Source: Phlebiopsis flavidoalba | Taxonomy: Eukaryota > Basidiomycota > Agaricomycetes > Polyporales > Phanerochaetaceae | Direction of reading: 5' to 3' | NCBI GenBank assembly: GCA_035772785.1 | Contig: JAOCPU010000046.1 | Location: 124,001-188,000 of the forward strand | Length of the DNA stretch: 64,000 nucleotides | Shown here: positions 1-10,330 of the stretch, piece after piece | Layout of the letters: every line of letters begins with the position of its first letter | Position numbering within the stretch: the stretch's first letter is position 1 | The notes under the pieces: generated by a model | The model's input: the letters and a program-made list of their open reading frames with translations, nothing else | Database searches by the model: none | What the model was told of the DNA's origin: nothing | Translations under genes and position numbers: made by a program

Positions 1-205
1 TATATTTTTAACCTGTCTTAACGGATCGCCTAAGCCTGCTGATCTTGGCTTTGGCATACTTGTGCGTGGACGGTCAATGCTGAACAAAGAGGTGGCCTCT
101 ACCAGTATTTAGCCACAAACGGTTTGTGATGTCAACACTACAAGTAGCCACTTGACAAACGTTTCAAGTGTGGCTGCGACACAATGGCTGCATGACACCT
201 GGGCG

Positions 206-214
206 TATAAATAG
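206..214 (+). promoter_or_regulatory. TATA box, hypothetical gene
   Basis: TATAAATAG lies about 80 nt ahead of an ATG at 293 that follows a pyrimidine-rich leader, the same layout as the TATA boxes of the phosphatase and thaumatin-like genes further on. The nearer ATG at 220 is only a few bases from the box and would probably lie upstream of the transcription start. Confidence 0.45.
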
Positions 215-292
215 CTGACATGTCTATTCCACAGCCTCGATCGTTACTCCTTCCCCTACCACAAACCCTTCCGCCTACAGTCACTTCCACAG

Positions 293-1965
293 CATGCCCG
301 AGTCACACAACCATGATATGCACAGCAATGCTCAAGATGCAGCTGATGCTACACGCTGTCACCCCTCTCAAAGCTATGATCATCGACCAAATTAATGTGG
401 TCGCAGAAGATAACTCAAATTCCAATGCAGCTATGGAGGAGATCACGTACGTTGAGTCGCAGGCTAGTCGTTTAATTTACCACTCACTGAGCTCTGTAAG
501 TGTACACAAAAAGCCCACGACCAATCAGATAGACAAGCGGAACAGAACCTAAACGACGACGATGACTCGGAAGATGAAATTGACATACGAGAGTTAATGC
601 GACAGTAAGCTAGAGCCTCGGTTGTATGATCATATTGAGGCTGATACACTGCCACAGAGCAGGATTTGTTGCTCGTGGCCTCCACACTCGCGGCGGCCCT
701 GATCAAGTGGGCTTTATAGGTTTCCCCTCAAGCCGCCACCCCCGTCGCCGACGTCAACGCCCCCGGGCGAGAGACTAGCGTCAACGATACGAGGGTCGAA
801 ATTGCGATTGTCGATGCGGCAGAATCGTACACACTCAAGTAGTATTGCTGTCATTCGTGTCAGGGACATCCCATTCTCCGTATGCGGCGCCTAGCATAAG
901 GATGTCCATATTGATGAATATAAGAGTGAACGTAAATTATATTCTGTCGATATAATATATGATTTTCCACAAAACGTCCTTGTGTCGCAGTCAAGGCGAA
1001 AGCCTGATTGTGACGATTTCGTTGTAGCGAGTTTTCTGTGAGGTACAGGTAGATCCGTTCGTGTTACTTCGCAAAGTATTACTAATCTGATTTGGCGTGT
1101 AGATGAGAACTGATATCTGTGGACCCTATACATCGATAAGGGCAGCGCCCCAGCCGAATCACAACTTGAGTTCAAACGTTGCATAGGTCTAAGGGTACGG
1201 CTTACGCGAATGATACGTGGAGCACTGTCTTATTCGATGCATTCATTGCAAACGGTTTTCATTTTATCTCAGGGCAATGTATACTTGATGTATACTCCAT
1301 TGAACGCGTTGAGGGATAGATTTGCTGTGGGCCGTACTATAACTACCATCAGTATCGTAGACTTTCTGCAGGCTCTCCAAGGTCATATTCGCCTATTCCC
1401 AGCCGTGAATCCATCGACAATGTCGGAGCCCAAGCTCGAGACTCGAGAGTCTCATTCTCAACTCGGCACTTGCTGCCTCCCTCTCCCATGATCGGAAGCG
1501 TCCAAAAATCGACTGAGGCAGCGTTACATGGTCCCAATGCAGAACATTGTCAAATCAAATGGTTATACTTTCTGAATGTCTAGAGCGTGAAGACCTTCAC
1601 TAATTTTATGTGTTCGCTTCCAGTGTTTTATCTATACCTCCGAGTCATTCAGCACAAGAGAGCAACGAATGCGAAGACAGTCCAGGTGATAATTCACCAT
1701 CAGAAGCCGATGATACAGAGGTCGATGATCTACTCGAGAAATTGTAAGTTCAATAACGTAGTATTCGTATCACTGTTATATTCTAACATCTTGTGTTTCT
1801 TCAGGGGCTTCTCGCTTCGAGGACAACGTAATCTCCCTACCGCTGTTTCCCAAGTGTCCGACTCGAAAACCTTCGAAGGAAGACCGTGCGACTACTACGC
1901 CAAACAAGGAGGTCAAAAAAAACGATGCGTCCGACATAAGTAAGTCACATCAGAAGCGCATAATG
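293..1965 (+). pseudogene. hypothetical multi-exon gene remnant
   Basis: I do not recognise this gene. Visible pieces are an acidic segment ending SEDEIDIRELMRQ (about 550-608), a hydrophobic-leaning piece EQDLLLVASTLAAALIKW (about 655-715), and a Ser/Glu/Asp-rich exon containing SPSEADDTEVDDLLEK that ends at a consensus donor GTAAGTTC near 1744. It is followed by an intron closing in CTTCAG near 1806 and a basic exon up to about 1940. The pieces are not in one frame and in-frame stops separate them, so the gene is broken or its exons are misjoined here. The acidic tracts suggest a nuclear or scaffold protein, but that is a guess. It lies directly upstream of the hAT sequences. Confidence 0.25.
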
Positions 1966-2098
1966 TCTGGTACATAACAGACTGGTATTGTATGCAAATA
2001 CAGTCGGCAATTAAAGAGAGCGAGCGACCCAGTATGGCCGTTTGTGAACTGACCGATGAGTCCAAGGGGGGGGTCGTAAACATTTGCGATTGGGTAAC

Positions 2099-2125
2099 CT
2101 TGAAAGTTGGAGCCTTACTTGAAAG
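2099..2125. repeat. hAT excision footprint
   Basis: CTTGAAAG (2099-2106) and CTTGAAAG (2118-2125) are perfect 8-bp direct repeats enclosing only TTGGAGCCTTA, which is the outer end of the right terminus of the hAT-type element 50 bp downstream. The simplest reading is that a related element inserted here, made an 8-bp target duplication, and later left or was deleted except for its last 11 bases. Confidence 0.5.
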
Positions 2126-2160
2126 TTGAAAACTTTTTCAATCTTAACTCTGTTCTCAAG

Positions 2161-2168
2161 AGACTAGT
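2161..2168. repeat. left target-site duplication
   Basis: AGACTAGT, identical to 3062-3069. An 8-bp duplication is typical of hAT-superfamily insertions. Confidence 0.65.
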
Positions 2169-2182
2169 TAAAGGCTCCAACA

Positions 2183-2295
2183 TGTTTAGTTTATTTACTG
2201 TTTATAAACTGTTTAAACTGTTTATGTTTATTTTAATTTACAAAATTGTCCGTAAATCAGCGTAAAACTGTTTATAAACAGTAAACTAAACAGTT
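2183..2295. repeat. left subterminal palindromic arm of the hAT element
   Basis: Begins TGTTTAGTTTA, ends TAAACTAAACAGTT, and contains repeated AAACTGTTTATAAAC-type units, so it can fold on itself. It resembles the right arm (2957-3052). Clustered short subterminal repeats are where hAT transposases are known to bind; that role here is inferred. Confidence 0.5.
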
Positions 2296-2956
2296 TCTTA
2301 TACCTCAGTGGAGAACATTCTACAGCATCAAACTGCTCATTGTCATATATATCACTCTACGGCACTTGATTCCGACGTTCGTGTCAGGCTCGGTACGGAA
2401 CGGCGGGTCAAGGCGCGCGTCGTCGGTGAGGCGTCTAATTGCCATAACGAGACAAAGAGGCGGGTCCGTCCATGCACGCCTCGCGAATACCTTGCATTTT
2501 TCAAGCAGTAGGAAGAGCGGAGCAGGTAGTTATATTAAGGTGTTCTCGTAAATACTCTCGTTGTATAGCAATCCTGTGTACCAGAACCAGCCTGTATGCT
2601 AGGACGGCGAGAAGTCCTGATGTTCCCCTCCGAGTCCTGCAGGCTGCCGGCCGGCCGGGGGGTCTCTCAGTGCCTCTGGGCGGGCTATCGAGCTCGCTAC
2701 AGACCTGAGAGAGTATTACACTACGTACAACTACTTGCACTAGCCCTTATCGAACTCATTGAGATCCCATAAAAACCTCTCCCGTCAATTGGTCTCTCAC
2801 CAGTGCTTAGGGCGCTTAGCGCCAGGTGGGCTGTCCCCTCTCGTCACCTCGGGTGCAACAGATGGATATCATCAAACAGCCGTAAATTGACATCCATATC
2901 CAAGGAATCTTTTCTATGGCTCTTGGAGGCTGATTTCGTGCGTGGACAACATATAC

Positions 2957-3052
2957 TGTTTAGTTTACTGTCTATATAAAACTGTTTATAAACTGTTTAT
3001 AACTGTTTACTGTTTATTTACCAAATTTTTCGTAAACATAAACTAAACAGTT
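2957..3052. repeat. right subterminal palindromic arm of the hAT element
   Basis: Starts TGTTTAGTTTA and ends TAAACTAAACAGTT like the left arm, with several AAACTGTTTATAA units between. The two arms could instead be two copies of a small fold-back element sharing the same ends. Confidence 0.5.
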
Positions 3053-3061
3053 GGAGCCTTA

Positions 3062-3069
3062 AGACTAGT
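3062..3069. repeat. right target-site duplication
   Basis: AGACTAGT, an exact copy of 2161-2168 on the other side of the hAT-type element. Confidence 0.65.
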
Positions 3070-3098
3070 GTCAGAGACTTACGTATATCGCGTGCAAT

Positions 3099-3105
3099 AA
3101 AAAAA
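3099..3105 (-). terminator. Pol III T-run terminator
   Basis: Seven T in a row on the minus strand, starting two bases after the 3' end of the tRNA-Ala gene, as expected for RNA polymerase III termination. Confidence 0.7.
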
Positions 3106-3107
3106 GC

Positions 3108-3196
3108 TGGACACACTGGGAATTGAACCCAGCACCCCACACTCCCGCAACGCAGAAATGCTAAGCGGATGTGATTAACCACTACACCATGTGCCC
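3108..3196 (-). tRNA. tRNA-Ala(AGC): tRNA-Ala (AGC), intron-containing
   Basis: The minus strand folds as a tRNA. The acceptor arm GGGCACA pairs with TGTGTCC, followed by discriminator A (3108). The D arm is GTGTAGTGGTTAATCAC, the anticodon stem starts TCCGC with loop TTAGCA giving anticodon AGC, and the T arm is CTGGG TTCAATT CCCAG. An intron follows position 37. Pairing TCCGC with the nearer GCGGG gives a 9-nt intron but an 11-nt variable loop; pairing with the later GTGGG gives a 17-nt intron and a very short variable loop (GTG). The sister gene at 20798-20883 has a normal GGGTG there, so two G may be missing. A T-run terminator follows. Confidence 0.8.
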
Positions 3197-3613
3197 CATA
3201 GAAGAAGCGCCCGCATTGGTGCAACTGGACCATCAATGTTCTTTGGTGGTGAGTGGCGTCCTGTGCTCGTCGACGCCGGCCTTCTCACAACTCAGTCCAT
3301 GTCGATGGGGCGAGTGTCATTGATTCACGCTCCGAGCTCATTCTCATGTACTGCGAGGGTCAACCTCCCACAGGTTTATCATGAAAAATGACGATTCAGA
3401 CGTGGAAGTGGTCGTGATGATCATATAAGTACATGTTTGCACCATACAAAAAGGGAATAGGCCCAAGTCTCAACTGGTGGTCATTTCATGCCTTCTCCTT
3501 CTCATTCTCGCTGTAGTGATCATCGTGCTATTGAACTGGGTCAGCCTTTCTCGCTGTCATTTGATGCTGTAAATCCTCTCACCGAGTCAGTGTGTTTGTT
3601 GTTCACAACTTGG

Positions 3614-5330
3614 TCAAGGCGTCTTCTGGCCAACGCGCCTGTCAATCTTCCAAGCAGTGAACATGTGGCCTTGAGCAAACACATCCTCGATCTCCTCAAG
3701 AGTGCGTCCAGCGGTGTTCAGGGAAGCAGAAGAAGATATGATGGAATGCAGCGAAGTTGAATGCACCGAAGATGACGAGTAGGATCATTATACGCGATCG
3801 TGGAGAGACCTGGTGGTACGGGGCCCACGCGAGCGCATAAGTTGAAGAGCCAGTTCGTGGCGCGTGGAGAAGGAAACGGCCTTGGCGCGCACGGCGCATG
3901 GGGAAGATCTCGAGCGGGGTAGGTCCAGGAGACGGGGCACCATGGTGATGGCGAAGCTGCAGACGAAGAAGTAAGTACGTCAGACAATGATGCCCTTGGT
4001 GCTGCTGTCGTGACCATCGTGACCCAAACACCTGAAACAAATATGACCTTAACATATAGTATCCACGGTCGGGCGATCGAAGGTGGATAAGACTTACGAG
4101 AGCCGTCAATTTTCACCCCAATGTCCAAAGCCCGCCCTCGGAGATCCCACCAACTAGCATGAGCCAGAAGCCCATCAAAAAGAAGGTGCCAATGAGGAGC
4201 ATCGGACGCTGACGTCCCCCAGCGGTCGATGTGGTAGATGGTATAGCGGGGACTGAGATATAATTCAGGCTACAAATATAAACTTCCACGGGAGGGAGAA
4301 CGTACTGGTGAAGACGACGTTGATGGACACTACTGGACCGAATCGGCGATGATGTTTTTCCACGACGGCCAGTGAGACCAGCGCCCTGGAATACGTAGAT
4401 AATGTAGTACCTAGTAACTAGTGTCAGCTCCTTGCCCCGGTTAGTCTAAATCAAACGCCACTCACATCATAATGTTCATGCAGACAACTGACCCCCTCCA
4501 CAATCTGCAAGCTTGCACCCGAGATGGACACGAGCGTAGGATACCCGCGCTTGAGAAGGCGTCGAGATACGACTTGGCGCCCTCTGTGCGCTCGAACCTA
4601 ACTTGCTCCTTGATCTCCACAAACTCGAGACTGCACGAGTTCGTTTGTTGGGGTCGCCTCCACCATGCAAGTCGGAGAGGATCTCAAGAGCCTCGTCTGG
4701 TCGGTCGTGGTCAATGAGCCAACGAGGGCTCTGCCCGGAATGATGTTAACGAATTGAACATTTTGATATTATGATGCGGGCGTACCTCTGGGAAGACCAT
4801 CATGCCTAGACTAAGAAGGATAGCTGGTATCATCTGCAGGCCCCAGGGAATACGGAAGCTTAGCGGTCGCCATCGATGTACGAGCACCTGAAAAAAAAAA
4901 TACAAACTCGACAAAGTAACTACGCAGGAAGATAACCCCCGTAAATAGACCACTTGTCTGGCATTCCGACACTAGCCTCCGGCACGAGATGGCAGGGAGC
5001 GGTGATCTCCGACTGGTAGACAGTGGAACCGTGGCAGGACGCGAGACCAGGACGGCAATACATGAGACGACACGGCCGGCGACGAAGCATGACGTGCGGT
5101 CGACGGCGGCGCACTGGAGGATGCTGCCGAGTTACCCAATATCCAGCCGGGAGAGGATGATGACCTTCTTACCGAACCACGATCCGGTACGGCGAGCCGA
5201 GAGAGACATTGAGCGCGCCCACAGCATACGAGCCTAGCGGGGATCGGACTCGAGACGATTTGCTCCCGGGCGTTGGAACCATTGGTTGCCGAAAGTGGTT
5301 TTGTAGTGCGTACATGTCTGCTCGACAAGG
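3614..5330 (-). pseudogene. MFS sugar (hexose) transporter, disrupted
   Basis: A 12-helix proton/sugar transporter of the plasma membrane by family. In order along the minus strand: GSWFGKKVIILS and AVDRTSCFVAGRVVSCI with VYQSEITAP (helices 3-4, 5000-5180); RIPWGLQMIPAILLSLGMM and FPE (helix 6, about 4790-4870); IDHDRPDEALEILSDLHGGG (cytosolic loop, about 4650-4710); FQGAGLTGR (about 4370); FNFAAFHHIFFCFPE then, one base out of frame, TAGRTLEEIEDVFAQGHMF (C-terminal PETxGRxLEEID signature, 3660-3770), ending at a stop at 3614-3616. Each piece sits in a different frame with stops between, beyond what introns explain. The N-terminal first helices are not recognisable upstream. Family assignment is strong, substrate unknown. 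Confidence 0.75.
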
Positions 5331-7969
5331 AGCTTCAAAAATTTAAGTAGGCAGATGGGAAACACTTACGCTGAGCACATCCGGACAATACGGACGAGCA
5401 TGTCCAAAACCAGTACCGAAGATACCACCGCCGATACAGCGAACGAGCCTATCGATGTACTTAAATATTTAGAGTCAGTCGCCAAATGGTGGATGCAAGA
5501 CGAGGTAAATAACATACGGGGGTTCGTTCGATGTCAATTCTTGCGCTATACTTATAGAAACGGTCATTAGTGGGAGAACACGAAGCGACAAAAAAGCAGA
5601 TGGGTCAGACTTACACCCTTACCCCATCTTGAATCCTTCGCGTATGCCCTTGTCTATCCTCCGCAGGGGTTCCGCCGGACAGAGAATGATGAAGTCGACT
5701 GCGAAGGGATCGTTCGGAGGGTGGGGAAGCGATGACGCTCGAGAAAGGACGAGACGTCGGAGAAAACCGACATACCAGCTGCTACCTCTGACCATGCTTT
5801 TATTACGAGTTCACTAATGGATGCCCTATTCGGACCCATCAAGACGTAATATGTTGCTCCATGTCACCGGGCCGCACAATGGTAAAGGGTGAACATGCAA
5901 GCAATGTAGCAGGAGGGTCGCCTGAATACATTCAGCTCTGATGGGCGTAGACGTTCCGGGCATAGCTTGATTTAGGCCGTTTGGGACCTGCGTTGCTGCG
6001 TAGGGAGCGTTCCGTGGTCCGGCTCCGGTTCCTACTCATTGAAACTGAGACAAGAAAAAACTGCAAAAAAGCCTGTCTGTAGGCCAGTCTTGACAGCCCT
6101 TTCCGCCTGATATTCAACGCGAGGAAAGTGCTCGCTGTTGGGCGCGACGGCTTCACATAATGCATGCCGTACTGACATCGATCGCAGCTTTCTAAAATCG
6201 CCAAACTGTGACCACAAAATGGTGGCCGCTCACGGCGGCGTTTCCAACAAGGCCTGCAATTCACTACCCAGTCAGCAGGCCAAGGCATTACACAAGAAGC
6301 TCCTACGAGAGAGAAGCATGTGCGTACGCTGATAGACGCACTGCACAATGGCCGTCTCCACGACCCCGTGGGGAGCCTGCGACGCCTTCTCCATATTTTC
6401 GGCGACGATGGGTGATGTCCCATCAGATGACCAAACGCGCTTGGCCTGCCTCGCGGTTGTTGTTTTTCCAGTGCGCAATTCCGGTCGTACGCCACGAGCT
6501 GTGTCCAGGCTCGTTACGCCCACCGCACCAGCATGAGATTGCGGCCAGCGGCCGGTCCGACGGGGGGTGTGTGTCGGGCATATGGTGACGGATGACGTCA
6601 TACGGCGCGCGGATAGATCTCAACTTTCACCAGCTGTGCAGAAATGGTTCTGTACCCGCCTCAAACAGAGTCGGGTAGCTGAGCAATACCTGTTGTGGTC
6701 TTATGGAGGTTATAGTGGCGAAGGTTCCATTTACTGATCGCGGCAGTGTAAGATTAGAGCATCCAGTCCAATATGACTGCTCACACACGAGACTGATCTC
6801 CGCGTAGCCAGGTTCGTCTAGCATATTTCGGGCCTCCGTCTGGTAAGGAAGAAGAAGATCGTGGAAGTACTTCCGAAGAACATGGACTTTCGCCAACTTC
6901 TTGTGGGAGATTGGATCTCTTCTGTGACAGTCGGAGTTCGGGGATCGAAAGCAGCCCAGACGGGGAGCGCGAAGCCATCGTCGCATCTAAACTCAGAGAA
7001 TGTTCACACCATCAATTGGACCAGTAGGCAAGCCGAACACGGCGAGTAGATTGTCTTGAGAAGAGATTAGCTACCCTCCTTGTGTGAAACTGGCGGTGAT
7101 GCTTACTAGACCCATGCAAACATCCGGGAGGGCCGTGGCGTTTTAGGACTACACACAGTGATAACAACGAGGATAGAGACTACGGCACGCTTTGAGTTAT
7201 TACCTGACTCCACCTCGCAATGTATCAGAGAACGTACAATGTCATTCTATTCCCACTTCGACGGACGTCATCCGACCACAGACAGCTTCATCCGACTCGG
7301 AGACCCTCGGCTGAAACCTTTTAGTTTTTTGCCCAACAGGATTAGTGAAACCTCGGACAGAGTCCGCTGCGCACGGTCAGAGATTCGGAAACCACTTCCA
7401 CGTCTGTAACCTCCTTGCATAGATATTTTCAAGTTGAGGTCGGGTTCGGGTTGATGTAACTATCCCACCAACCTACACCCTGGTTATAAACTCTGTCAGT
7501 ACCGCACTGCGGCCAACGGCTGAACTACTCACCAGAATCATCGCAGTACTCGAGGTACCCCAAAGACATCGCCACTGTACGGGTAGAAATGGGTGGCGGG
7601 TTTATATTTGTAGCGTGCTGTCCGGGTGTGGGTATAAAGAAGACGACCTTATCCAAGTTTTACGGAGAAAGGCCATATGCCGGCACAAAAACGCGAGTAG
7701 AGAGCCCGAAACGCTATCACGACTTTGTCTTGGGAAGAGCCCCAGTCAGCCAGCATGGAAATGCCTTGCGAACCTGTCGAATCGCCAACACGAGCTGTGT
7801 GGCAAGCTGTGTACCAGATTGGCAGAGCCCGAGTTGACCGACGAGTCGCTGCTACATGTAAGTCCAGATTGAGTGTATATATGCGCCAAGGATATTCCAT
7901 TATCGACCCGTGGGGGGTCAAGTGGCTTGACGGGCGGATTTGAAGGCACCAAGTCGTCGTGGGTGAAGA
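5331..7969. other. no recognised gene
   Basis: The missing 5' end of the transporter should lie at 5340-5900 on the minus strand, but I cannot identify its first helices. Open frames at 5932-6495 (-), 6208-6588 (+) and 7589-7973 (both strands) overlap each other, give unlike proteins and match nothing I know. No tRNA or repeat seen. Confidence 0.35.
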
Positions 7970-9093
7970 TCAAAGCTCGTCATGAGCGGTCCGAGTAGTA
8001 GAAATGACTGCTCCAGAAATATTGGTAAACCATGCTTTTTGGTCCTTTGGCGAAGCCCATTATCTACGGTATGACCTGAAAGAGAACGTTAGTCGTGTTC
8101 TTGTGATGATGTTGGATCAGTAGCGCACCTCCGAAGAAGGTCTGGACGTGAAGGCCTTGTACAGCCGACTCGGGTGCTTCTGTGTCTCGTAGTACCAGGC
8201 CTTTTGCAAGGATGACGGACTGCCCATTGATATAAATTTCGATCTCCCCTACATCGGCCTGTCAGTCAATCCGGAAAGTGAAACGAGATAAAACGTACCG
8301 TCTGCTTGACCGACAGTATTCATCTTCACGCGCTCTGCGACAGCAGTCCACCTGCCAGCCTCAAATGTCCAAAGCCCGCGGCCGACCGAGAATCCGTAGT
8401 CTGGGTTCCGATGAGAGTGGGGCACCGATTGCAAGGCCTGAGTGTTGGCGTCGTTCTGAGGTACATATGCGTAGAGCTCGCCTGCGCCTCCTTCTCTTCA
8501 TGACGCGTTAGTAAGAAACAACGTCATCAGTTTAACAAAAGGCAGAGCGCACCTCCACATCAGCCTTAGATTGAAGCAACGGCACCGCTCCGTGCTACGC
8601 CCGCCCGTGCAGCCGTAGGAGAACTCGCCGACGCCGCCGTCTACATCGAGTAGTGTTAGCCTGTTAATTGCAGCTTGGAACAGAGAGAGACATGCAGATT
8701 CCGGGAAGTTTCCCGCCCTTTTGCCACGCGAACCCATCCTCGAAGAGTACCTCGTAGCTCATCACGACCTCCCGCGCGTCCTGAAGTGCCGTCTTGAACG
8801 CGTCGATGCCGCGCATATAGAGCCCGAATCCACCGGCAGGGCGGTCCTTGTTACCTGGGGCGATGCTCCCCGCATTGAAGACCGCCTCCCAGGCGGCCGA
8901 ATGAGCAGAGTCCGAGTACGGGGGAACGACGACCTCATGTGTGAAGCGCGATGTAACTTTGTGTACACCGAGTTGTTTGTAGTCCAGCTCCACGTGGGTG
9001 ATTTGCGGAAGGGTGATGGATGGGCAGGTCGTGAAACCTGACAGGATGTGAGAGAGGGGGAACAGGAAAGAGTACCGCAGTGGTCGTGGTCAT
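7970..9093 (-). CDS. polysaccharide lyase family 14 (glucuronan/alginate-type lyase)
   Basis: Family PL14 enzymes cleave uronic-acid polysaccharides by beta-elimination and are usually secreted. Six exons can be proposed: about 9093-9038, 9037-8701, 8640-8553, about 8495-8299, 8248-8129 and 8075-7970, with introns of about 50-60 nt. Diagnostic pieces are PAGGFGLYMRG, SYEVLFEDGFAWQKGGKLPG, GEFSYGCTGGRSTERCRCF with LRLMWR, GELYAYVPQ, NPDYGFSVGRGLWTFEAGRW, EIEIYINGQSVIL and GLHVQTFFGG, in family order. The last exon is out of frame by two bases after GHTVD; the conserved end WASPKDQKAWFTNISGA is present in the shifted frame and ends at a TGA at 7970-7972. Exon 1 (MTTTTA) is weak: its phase does not match exon 2, and no clear signal peptide is seen. 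The donor after KLPG is also unclear. Confidence 0.8.
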
Positions 9094-10244
9094 GGTTCAA
9101 GGTTTGCTAAGGTTCTGCGTCTCTGCTTGTCCGGATACCACCACCACCTACCCTCACACAACTCTTTCCTGAGATTCATCGCCGTATATGTGGTATTGCT
9201 TTAGACCCATGAGGAGGAGGCCATATTGGTCAAAGCGACCGGCTATTCTGGTGCAGGTACGATTTTTGCTTAATGCCCAAAATACGCGATTGTCTCAATA
9301 TCTCCTGTGTGTCACTTTCCTGTACGATCTAGCCTTGAAGCGCAGCGAGTGTGCTACCATCGCTAAATCTGTATGAGAAGCTACTTTGGCTAGGCTGGAC
9401 GCAGACGCACACGTCAAACATAACATGGATGGCAATGCTGCGCGGACCGAGTGCTTGTATGCGCGTGTACCGGTCATGAAAGGCATTTTACAAACGCCCG
9501 CTGGTGAGAGGATGCCTTCCTTGTAGCTATAGCGAAGACGTATTGATCCCTTCACCTCCAGAACAAGACTAATATCGTTGGCAACACACTAATGTGCAGA
9601 GACCGAAGGCTTTCCTTCCGAGCATCTCATCCTTCAATATTCAATACTAGCTCCCGCATATCCGAAGGAAGGGATAGGATTTAACGATGCTCGTATGTGT
9701 GCTATTCTTATGGCCGCTTCTTTTCTTCACAATCATCAATAGATAAACCGACCAGGGACCAGCACTCCCACAAGCATGCATCCTGTCCCGCGAAATTTTT
9801 GTGGCGAACGTCGACCTGCACATGCATCGTTGGCTGAGGAGTCAGCTGTACCCTGCACGGCTCAAATTGCCTGCCTCGTCGGAGACTGCTTAGGCCTGCT
9901 TAGGCATACACCAGGCATAACTCTCCCACCAACCGCGCCTCCAGGTGCTTCTGCACACGCACGTGTTGCGCGCGACGCCAAAGTGGTCCCTGTGGCCCCC
10001 CTCACGTTCGTTATCGACGCCGAGGAAACGCTGCACACGGTGGCCTCGACTTCCGCCCTCCGAGACAGCGCGATACGCGGCCGCGACACAGGTTTGAATG
10101 AGGCTTAACGACAGCGCCATATGGCACAGACCCCTGCGTACCTCTCGAGCGCTCGCGGCGCGCTGCCATTCGTCTCCAAGCCACCATCAAACTTTTCCTT
10201 CCTCGTAATCATATCCGTCGACGGCAAGCATATGAACTTCACGA
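9094..10244. other. intergenic, no gene recognised
   Basis: Only short overlapping open frames that match nothing known. It contains the upstream region of the PL14 gene (-) and of the first phosphoesterase gene (+). Confidence 0.4.
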
Positions 10245-10251
10245 TATATAA
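10245..10251 (+). promoter_or_regulatory. TATA box of phosphoesterase copy 1
   Basis: TATATAA, 80 nt ahead of the ATG at 10331. Confidence 0.5.
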
Positions 10252-10330
10252 CAATAATACGCGACTCCGCACGTCCTGCGACGCGAAGTAGAGCTCCTCT
10301 TGCCTTCACGCGCTCTCCCCCGCGGCGACG

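Larger units (their letters stand above)
2169..3061. mobile_element. non-autonomous hAT-type DNA transposon (893 bp)
   Basis: The left end reads TAAAGGCTCCAAC and the right end GTTGGAGCCTTA, so the termini are inverted repeats differing by one A. The similarity continues inward through TGTTTAGTTTA for about 25 bp. The element is bounded by perfect 8-bp direct repeats AGACTAGT. The inside (about 2300-2940) has no reading frame resembling a hAT transposase (no BED finger, no dimerisation domain), so it would depend on a transposase made elsewhere. AT-rich subterminal arms contrast with a GC-richer centre. A TTAA duplication (piggyBac-like) can also be read at the junctions, but the 8-bp duplication is longer and exact. 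Confidence 0.65.

Noticed and set aside
2168..3062. TTAA target duplication (piggyBac-like) around the element
   Set aside because: Possible to read, but the exact 8-bp AGACTAGT duplication with matching inverted ends fits hAT better.
5932..6495. 187-codon minus-strand open frame
   Set aside because: Arg-rich, low similarity to anything, overlapped by other frames; not enough to call a gene.
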